Below, piece by piece: positions 9,643 through 15,505 of a stretch of 15,505 bases of DNA. The position numbers were made by a program, and so were the translations under genes. Origin of the DNA: Agrocybe praecox (lineage: Eukaryota; Basidiomycota; Agaricomycetes; Agaricales; Agrocybaceae); NCBI GenBank assembly GCA_964017145.1, contig CAXHKQ010000146.1, positions 1 through 15,505 on the forward strand. The letters run 5' to 3'. Position 1 is the stretch's first letter, and the number at the start of each line of letters is the position of its first letter. The notes beneath the pieces were generated by a model. That model was not told the DNA's origin, ran no database searches, and worked only from the letters and a program-made list of their open reading frames with translations.

Positions 9643-9917
9643 TTCGATTAGGGAAAAGTGGGGCAATTTTTCGGGTGGAACACGTTTTTCCTCGGCCATT
9701 TAATGCCGTTCGAATTAAGACATTCTACTGAATTTTGGATATTGTGTGTATTTCAAAGGACTCCTCCTATCAATGTAGCTTCCAATAATATTCATCAAAA
9801 ATATAGCCAGATAAATGGTCTATGCATTTTATCATTTCATAATTGATTAAAAGTAACAGACGTGGGAGCTCGTCAAACTTTTTAGGCAAAACTTGCCCCA
9901 CCTCACCCTACATCGAA
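9643..9917. mobile_element. MITE with ~30-bp terminal inverted repeats and TA flanks
   Basis: The left end TTCGATTAGGGAAAAGTGGG (from 9643) continues with GCAATTTTT. The reverse complement of the right end (to 9917) reads TTCGATGTAGGGTGAGGTGG and continues GGCAAGTTTT. The two ends agree at about 25 of 30 positions with one gap. A TA lies directly outside each end (9641-9642 and 9918-9919), consistent with TA target duplication as in the Tc1/mariner group. The 275-bp interior is AT-rich and codes for nothing I recognise, so this is a non-autonomous element. Taking the ends as starting at TAGGG instead is an alternative, in which case TCGA would be part of the flank. Confidence 0.65.
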
Positions 9918-9919
9918 TA

Positions 9920-10383
9920 ACATTAGAATTTATAACCAATCTACCGATTGTTATAAACGAAATATCTTCATTTAATTTGATTCTATTCAATTTGTATGGA
10001 TCAATGTTTGAAAACACGGCCGCCTTCATTCGCAACTAGAAAATATGTCCTTTTAAGAATGTCCGATTGAAGGGGCATGCGTCTTGTTCCACTTAAACTG
10101 GAGTAGCTCTAAGAAAAATAGCATTAACAAAAATCTTAAATTATATTCGTGTAGGGCATTACTCATACTCATTACTGATGATACTGATACTTTTTGGGCT
10201 TACATTTTTTCAAGACATTCTATTCCGTTTTATAAAAATCGAGACCAAGTTAACGAAAATACCAATTCACAAGATTAGCTATAACTAATTTAATTATAAC
10301 TTTTTTTCGCAGGCTTATTCTCCTGTCTCCAGTCAAACGCATCGAACTTGTCTATTTTTTGGAAAATATTTTAATTGAAAATG
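9920..10383. other. AT-rich non-coding stretch
   Basis: No gene or repeat is supported. It connects the MITE to foldback copy 2. The small frames present start and end without any motif. Confidence 0.35.
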
Positions 10384-11059
10384 GCATTAATCGTGTTCGC
10401 CCATCTATTCCGGGACATCCTTACATATTGTAATGATGTACCTATGTAGAATGAACCTCATTCTAATGTATTCAAGATAAATCGCTGCCGAAAAGTCTCA
10501 CCTCTGGCTAAGGGCGCCCCATGAAGACACATTTTAAAATAAATGGCAAAATGGTCGAGCCAATTGAACACTCAAGCAATTTGTTTTTAAATTTGTCTAG
10601 ATGGACAGGATTTGTGAATAATTTTATTCCCATCAATTTGAGTATGCATCGTTCAAGTCCAAACCATTGAAAAGTTATGGTCTTCAAACCAAAGACGGAA
10701 TGCAAATATTTTATATGGCGAAAAATGTTCGATTCCACTTTCCATACAGAAAATCGGGATTCCGTGTTTGGTTAGGAGACCATAACTTTCCACTGGAGTG
10801 AGCTAAAATAATTTCCGTATACTCAAAATGATGGGAATAGAATTATGCACAAATAAATAAATATTGCTTAAGCGTTCAATTTGCTCGACAATGTATCCAT
10901 ATATTTGAAAAACGGTCTTTATGGGGCGCCCTTTGCCAGAGGTGAGACTTATAGGGAGCGATTTTTCTCGAATACATTAGAATGAAGTTCATTTTACATA
11001 AGTGCATCATTATAATTTGTGTGGATGTCTCTGAATAGATGGTCGAGCTCGATTAATGC
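10384..11059. mobile_element. Foldback (palindromic) element, copy 2
   Basis: Nearly the whole element is one imperfect hairpin. The left end GCATTAATCG (10384-10393) is matched by CGATTAATGC (11050-11059). Inward, ATGAACCTCATTCTAATGTA pairs with the reverse complement of the sequence near 10972-10993, and TCTCACCTCTGGCTAAGGGC (from about 10497) pairs with GCCCTTTGCCAGAGGTGAGA ending near 10947. The arms run on through GTCGAGCCAATTGAAC and CAAGCAAT to a centre with ATATGG at 10713-10718 and CCATAC at 10742-10747. Arms are about 320-335 bp and the loop about 22 nt. No target duplication is visible, so insertion limits are uncertain. It encodes no recognisable protein. Confidence 0.85.
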
Positions 11060-11230
11060 AATATTAAATGTGTGCGAACTATTATGACGTCAGGTAATAA
11101 ATATGCCTCATTGAGGACAAGCAATAATATCTCAATTTACAAGTTAAGATTATAATACATACATATAAAACATATAAAAAAAGGATATATCTTCACCAAC
11201 GTGCCTCAAATGCATCACCAAAAGTATGCA
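11060..11230. other. AT-rich flank of foldback copy 2
   Basis: Includes a single TGACGTCA octamer at 11085-11092, matching the cyclic-AMP response element consensus, without a nearby gene. Nothing else is recognised. Confidence 0.3.
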
Positions 11231-11329
11231 ACTAGTATGCATTTGTGTAATGGATAATGTATGTGGTGTGTAATGTTCTACGCTAGGATAAGATCGGCGG
11301 CCGGTTGGGGCCGGACATGCACACACCAG

Positions 11330-11345
11330 ACACACACACACACAC
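11330..11345 (+). repeat. (AC)8 microsatellite
   Basis: Perfect AC dinucleotide run, extended with interruptions on both sides. Confidence 0.85.
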
Positions 11346-11717
11346 TCACACGATCACACAAGTGTTCAAGTTGCAACCGGGCTTGCACAATAAAAGCAGC
11401 GCGCCACCAAATAGAATGGCATGACGCGGTGTCTCACTACTATGCTGTATGCTGATTCTTATGCTGCATTCTGCATTTTGAAATGCGACCGCGCGCGGCG
11501 GCGGCAGCGGCGGAGGTGTTAGATTTATCAGACACGGTACAACTGCATTTAATGTATGCTAATTTGTTAGAGCAGTGCACGTGTGCGATGTCGTTCAGGC
11601 GCACACACGCAAGCCAGTCCGACCTGAGCGCAGCACGACAGCGCACGTGAGGCGAAATTAGTTTGTCACTTTGAGCGCCGATGGCGTGCGGGTGAATGCG
11701 GCCGACATGGGCGCAGA

Positions 11718-11740
11718 ACGTGTGTGTGTGTGTGTGTGCG
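11718..11740 (+). repeat. (GT)n alternating tract
   Basis: Strict purine-pyrimidine alternation over 23 bp, mainly TG units. A CACACACAC run at about 11765-11773 could pair with it to form a hairpin in RNA or single-stranded DNA. Confidence 0.85.
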
Positions 11741-12350
11741 GAATCTGGATGCGATCAACGCAACCACACACACGCTTCGCACAGTATGCTGTGCGTGTTA
11801 TTATGTGCGCAGTGTTATGATGGGGCCGAGATGCTGATGCTATCCGCCAGTATGTGACATTGCCTTAAATCTTCAGATGGACACCTGCGACGAACGGCAA
11901 CGAACGGCATTGCAGCGTGGTGCAGCAAAGTGAGGGCATTCGAAGCCCGTTCGGTTCGGACAGAGCGAGAGACACGAGAGATGGCAAGGCTGTGATATAA
12001 GCTGCGAGTGTGTCCTACTCCGGAGCGCATGCACATGTGTATGTGTTCCTAAGCTGCGCACAATTTATGGGCTGCGATGGCAGCGATAGTAATTGTTTGG
12101 GATTTGACTAAATCACACATGCACGCACCCGTAACTGAATAGCGAATGTAATATGCGCAAGTGCGCTCTGTGTGTTTGGCGCACAAACCAGCATAGTGTA
12201 GAGTTGAGCATGGACAGATAGAGCAAAACATATATATTCGGTTTATCAAGATTATGAGCGTCAGTATTGTGCACGCACGTGTGAAGGTATGAATATGAAT
12301 ATAGTACTTCCACCAGCCCCAAACACATGGATGGGATAGTTGCAACTAAT

Positions 12351-12488
12351 AGTGGATAGTAGACCGAATTCTACCGGGGATTCATAATATAAAATGAACG
12401 AATAAGTAGGTCCAACAAACAAGAATCGTCATAGTTATTGTGCTCAACTTAATTTCATAATCCATGGGCATAATAGGGTATACTAATA
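12351..12488. other. AT-rich left flank of the mariner-like element
   Basis: No feature is recognised. It ends with the TA (12487-12488) that forms the left target-site duplication of the mariner-like element. Confidence 0.4.
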
Positions 12489-13606
12489 CAGGGTGACCAG
12501 AAATAACCCGGACAAACGTTTTGTAGCGTAACTTCTTCAATATAACGAATAATAACACAATTTAAAATGATAAACTTCAATTCAACCATTGGCTTTCCAA
12601 ATATCTAGTCGGCTCCGTAGTGACTTCCTCGAGTGGTGATGTACAGCCCTAAACGCCCCGTGAAAATTAGTGCGAAATGCCGCTCCTATTTTTCCGATAA
12701 ACGACCCTCTCCAGTCGCAACGATTGGTTCAAGGCCTCCAACTTTTTGCGAGACTTTGAACACGCCCTTGACCGTCAAATCGACCATACACGGTAATCAA
12801 TCAGATTCAGATTGGCCGAGTAGGGCTCCATTCTGCAGACGACATAAAATCGAGAAAACAGTTTCTTTTTCATTCCTTTTCAAATTTGGCCTCGTGGGCA
12901 GGCGCTGAGACCTGTTAGAATGTCATAAGTGCGTCGCCAAAGTGCTGGTGTGCCCACGGAAGCATGATGCCCTTGAAAAGGTCTGGTCGATAATTCTTTG
13001 TTGAATTTGATACCCTCTTCCACGAAAACAAGGCATTTTTAGTCGTTGGCGCAAATTCAAGCCCTAACTGTGACGGACTGCGGGTTTTGATGATTTTCCA
13101 TGTCTGGAGAGTTGCTGGGACGTCCAGTGCACATGTTCCGGTCGTTTTGATGAGTGTACCCTTGTTCAACATTGAGAATTTTCTCGTCATTGAATGAAAT
13201 ACACTCAAATTTCGGAGCAGCGGCACAGTAATTTAATTTTTATTTTTTTTCGGCCTCACTCGCTCGTTTTCAAGAGTGAGGCTCTGAACTTTTTGTGGCT
13301 TGTATGCCTTGACTATCAGTTCACAAATTTCGAATTTCCGCCCCGATTCTCGATTCCTTCCGATCTCACGAGCGATCTCAAATTTTCGTTTTTTACACTG
13401 AAATACACTAAAACAGTTCCATTTTCGCACTTCTTTTTTTCGCCATCGTCCCAAACGATGAAGGACCGCTTCTAACTGGGTTTTGACGAAATGTCAAATA
13501 CATACAATCTTAGAGAATATAACAAAGGCAAAAAAATGTGCTGCGACAAGTAACCACCATGGCAGGCAGTCCCCAAATGTTGTCCGGGTTATTTCTGGTC
13601 ACCCTG
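12489..13606 (-). mobile_element. Tc1/mariner-superfamily DD37D element, internally deleted and inactive
   Basis: The left end CAGGGTGACCAGAAATAACC plus CGGACAA (12489-12515) and the right end (13580-13606) are perfect 27-bp inverted repeats. TA lies directly outside both (12487-12488 and 13607-13608), the duplication typical of this superfamily. The element is 1118 bp, shorter than the usual 1.2-1.4 kb of autonomous relatives, and carries a transposase pseudogene on the minus strand. The perfect terminal repeats contrast with the badly decayed gene. That may mean the copy was moved by transposase from another copy after its own gene had failed, or that the ends simply escaped mutation. Confidence 0.93.
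12640..13446 (-). pseudogene. Transposase pseudogene, DD37D (maT-like) Tc1/mariner type
   Basis: Transposase of this family binds the inverted repeats through an N-terminal helix-turn-helix domain and cuts and rejoins DNA with a DDE/D catalytic triad. Reading right to left: ATG at 13444-13446 and a basic N-terminal region with KRKFEIAREIGR and KFEICEL (about 13300-13400); then the first catalytic region FNDEKILNVEQGYTHQNDR, with Asp at 13186-13188; then NPQSV, LVFVEEGIKFN and GIMLPWAHQHFGD (about 12920-13100) in shifting frames; then SAPAH, where the second catalytic Asp is replaced by Val (GTC, 12909-12911); then FLDFMSSAEW; then NLNLIDYRVWSI, with the third Asp at 12796-12798; and finally ACSKSRKKLEALNQSLRLE. 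The gap between second and third catalytic positions is 110 nt, equal to 37 codons minus one base, so the ancestor was DD37D. Several frameshifts and stops, plus a missing segment between the N-terminal domain and the first Asp, make it non-functional. The lower limit is approximate. Homology is from memory of the family. Confidence 0.85.
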
Positions 13607-13608
13607 TA

Positions 13609-13823
13609 TGTAGTGAAAAGTGTTTTTTTTTAACCGATCATGAAACACGATATCGTAGGGGGTACCCGTCCCGACGTTCGTGGCGATATACAATTTACAT
13701 CACAGTGAGCGTTCAGTCTAATCCTTTTTCAGTAGACAAACAGTCTTCCTTTTTTCTCTAAATTTTTCTCAATAAAAGTTTCATAAATATTTCTTGACTG
13801 ATTCTAATGTTGATTCTTTTATT
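13609..13823. other. AT-rich flank right of the mariner-like element
   Basis: No gene is recognised. The stretch includes CACGATATCGTAGGGGGTAC near 13646-13665, with a small CGATATCG palindrome. Confidence 0.35.
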
Positions 13824-14004
13824 GCGAATTTTGTATTTATTTCCTAGTTTTACAGAGAAGGGTGCCAGTGAGTTGAAAGATGTTGAAATAACGATTCTGC
13901 AGACATTCTGATGCGAATTTTTTCCCAAGTTTTTACAGCACAGTGAGAAGGTTGCCAGTAGATTGGAAAGATGTGTTGAATTGACGATTCTGCAGACATT
14001 CTGC
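13824..14004. repeat. Two-copy tandem duplication, ~90-bp unit
   Basis: Unit 1 (13824-13912) and unit 2 (13913-14004) both start with GCGAATTTT, continue with a (T)TTTACAG block and GTGCCAGT or TTGCCAGT, and share the exact 20-mer ACGATTCTGCAGACATTCTG (13891-13910 and 13984-14003), 93 bp apart. Similarity is roughly 75-80 percent by eye with small indels. A partial third copy of the last segment may precede unit 1 near 13799-13823. On the minus strand the 93-bp offset keeps a frame, so a 113-residue open frame (13758-14099) contains the repeated phrase QNVCRIV; I regard that frame as a chance effect. Confidence 0.75.
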
Positions 14005-14732
14005 GTAATTCGCGTAATTCTCGAAGTTGTCAAGTATATCTTCGATAAACTTCTTAGATATTCGAACAGAACCAGGAGATCCGCGATATTTTGTTCCAAA
14101 CGGAAGATATGGCCGAAACCCTAGAATGCCTGTGAACGGGCAAACTTCACTACTAGTACCCTAACAACCAAACTTGGGGACAGTCGCGTTAAAAAAACAA
14201 AGTTCGTTTTCAATGCTTTGTGAAACGTGAACCATGAACAATTGTCAATAGATTATTCTACGATATGGTCCGGGCATTAATCATCCTTATATTTGATGAA
14301 CATTATGCAGATCGGAAAATGACTACATGTCGGACTTCCGGTCCACTTTATCAACCCTTGTTTGACACAATAAGAATGGGACAGTACGACGAAATTGACA
14401 CTTCCGAAATGGGACACGTTGCTTAGAGCACTGTTACGACGTGACTAGTGCAACTTCGATGGATATCCAAGATGTGCTCTTCACCAATATTTTACACCTT
14501 TCTGTGATAATTTCGGTTCTAGTTTACTGTACCTACGACCCTATCTTCAAAATGTTGTATCTGGACCCGGGTCAACAGTATTTAATTCACAAATAAATTT
14601 TCCGTCTCATGATATAATATCCGTGTCCGATTTAAAAACGATCGAAAGATTTTTAAAGCGATCTGAATTCATTTGGGTGACTTAAGACTATGGACATTCG
14701 GCCGTATCATGAAATTTCCGAACGCGCGAATA
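14005..14732. other. AT-rich non-coding stretch, nothing recognised
   Basis: No open frame of note, inverted repeat or protein motif was found. Two short GAATGGGACA/AAATGGGACAC phrases near 14375 and 14408 are too short to interpret. Confidence 0.35.
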
Positions 14733-14769
14733 TTTCCTTATATAAGGAAATATACCTTATATAAGGAAA
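14733..14769. repeat. Perfect 15-bp inverted repeat, each arm largely self-palindromic
   Basis: TTTCCTTATATAAGG (14733-14747) and CCTTATATAAGGAAA (14755-14769) are exact reverse complements across the 7-nt loop AAATATA. Within this, CCTTATATAAGG is itself a palindrome at 14736-14747 and again at 14755-14766, so the site also contains a 15-bp direct repeat with a 19-bp period. Related ATAAGGAAA or TTCCTTAT words recur downstream at about 14784, 14826 and 14869. It could form a cruciform, bind a dimeric protein, or be the relic of a short insertion. Confidence 0.9.
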
Positions 14770-15505
14770 GTTCATAATCGCTCATAAGGAAATTTGGTAT
14801 CACAAGACTCGAAAGTGACAGAAAATTCCTTATTTAAGTTTACTTATATAATGTTGAACGAATAGGTCTCCTTATGATATGTTGTGCGTGTATTTGTGTC
14901 GTAATCGAATTTCACAGAGCACTTTTTTCGTGTTCGATTTGTGTTTTTATGTTCGCATCAACTGCACCTCAACAGAATCCTGAAACCATCGCCCTCCACA
15001 ACCACACAAAAAAAACACTTCTGCACATCCCCACACTTCACACCCCCAATTTTCGCAGCTGGACTGCGTTTCAATTTTAACTACACCCAAAAATATCTCG
15101 TGCCGCAAATTGATTTCAGGTGCACGAGATTTTTTTTCAGCGTCCATGTTGTGATGATTTGCGCGTCTCGTTGGCTGTTTGTGATATCCAGTGTTGCCGG
15201 AGGCTTGTACCTTTTGAATCTAGAAATGAGTACCAGAAAGTTTTAGTTTCGCCAACAAATAATACAAGAAAGATTACCAGCCATACAAATCTGCAAAACA
15301 GCGCAATATATTTTACCGACTTTGGTAATATATATTAGTTTACCGACGAAAACTTCTGTTGACGGTACGATTTTAGAATCTTAGGATTATAAGATCGGCA
15401 ATACTGCTAATATTAACGACATCAAACAGCTGACATTCATCGCCAAAAATCATTTAGTTCATCCGCTCTCTCGAAAATGGCAACGTCGCACGAAACAGAA
15501 TATGC
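14770..15505. other. AT-rich to mixed non-coding right end of the window
   Basis: No supported gene. Overlapping frames on the plus strand (14941-15246, 15120-15338) carry no domain and are disrupted by homopolymer runs. A hairpin at 15095-15130 is listed separately. Confidence 0.35.
15095..15130. repeat. 9-bp inverted repeat followed by a T run
   Basis: ATCTCGTGC (15095-15103) pairs perfectly with GCACGAGAT (15122-15130) across an 18-nt loop and is followed directly by eight Ts. In bacteria this would look like an intrinsic terminator, but the context here is animal non-coding DNA, so I treat it only as a small inverted repeat. Confidence 0.6.

Larger units (their letters stand above)
11231..12350. 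other. CpG-rich non-coding block with CA/GT repeats
   Basis: The block holds an (AC)8 run, an alternating GT run and GC-rich low-complexity sequence such as the GCG/GGC run near 11490-11515. Frames on both strands overlap and contain no recognisable domain. A hairpin at 11778-11795 (CGCACAG, 4-nt loop, CTGTGCG) is the only clean secondary structure. I infer host non-coding DNA. Confidence 0.4.

Noticed and set aside
10508..10738. A minus-strand frame of 76 codons.
   Set aside because: It is contained in the left arm and loop of foldback copy 2 and has no recognisable protein similarity.
11085..11092. TGACGTCA cyclic-AMP response element.
   Set aside because: A single octamer in AT-rich DNA beside a transposable element, without a nearby gene, is not enough evidence.
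13758..14099. A 113-codon minus-strand frame with a repeated QNVCRIV phrase.
   Set aside because: The repeat arises from a DNA duplication whose 93-bp offset happens to be divisible by three; the peptide is otherwise composition-driven and has no known domain.
14736..14766. CCTTATATAAGG as an SRF-type CArG box.
   Set aside because: A CArG box needs exactly six A/T bases between CC and GG; here there are eight.
15095..15138. Rho-independent terminator (9-bp stem and T run).
   Set aside because: The window is animal-like DNA without bacterial genes; the hairpin has an 18-nt loop and no upstream coding region.
1..15505. tRNA genes, CRISPR arrays or a virus-derived insertion.
   Set aside because: No GGTTCRANTCC-type B box paired with an A box was found by eye, no regularly spaced repeats exist, and no frame resembles viral proteins.

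Overview
This window reads as non-coding nuclear DNA from an animal, most likely an insect. There are no closely packed genes, operons, ribosome binding sites or long open frames; CpG is abundant; short tandem repeats such as (CA)n, (CACG)n, (GCC)n and (TGC)n are common; and the only protein homology I can recognise is a decayed Tc1/mariner-type transposase of the DD37D type, a group best known from insects. I cannot name the species. No tRNA, rRNA, CRISPR array, virus or complete host gene was found.

By eye the window is a mosaic. Blocks rich in CpG and in alternating purine-pyrimidine sequence lie at about 1-540, 1450-3480, 4600-6360, 6720-7170, 8460-9290 and 11230-12350. AT-rich blocks lie between them at about 540-1450, 3440-4600, 6360-6720, 7170-8460, 9290-11230 and 12350-15505. 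All edges are visual estimates. Every transposable element I can delimit falls in an AT-rich block, which suggests that at least part of the AT-rich DNA arrived by insertion.

The supported elements are: (1) a 1118-bp mariner-like element at 12489-13606 with identical 27-bp terminal inverted repeats, a TA duplication and a minus-strand transposase pseudogene; (2) two palindromic foldback elements, 7413-8196 and 10384-11059, whose arms and centres are related, so they belong to one family; (3) a 275-bp MITE at 9643-9917 flanked by TA; (4) a doubtful Tc1-like left end near 3585 with an internal direct repeat; (5) a two-copy tandem duplication at 13824-14004; and (6) a perfect 15-bp inverted repeat with a 7-nt loop at 14733-14769.

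The only stretch that looks at all like host protein-coding sequence is a candidate terminal exon at 2856-3122 on the plus strand. It follows an acceptor-like CAG and has a coding-like choice of codons, but matches no family I recognise. The CpG-rich blocks could be intronic, promoter or intergenic DNA; the sequence alone does not decide. I found no new enzymatic or defence system. The most interesting content is the foldback family, whose transcripts would be long hairpin RNAs, and the dated remains of the DD37D element.
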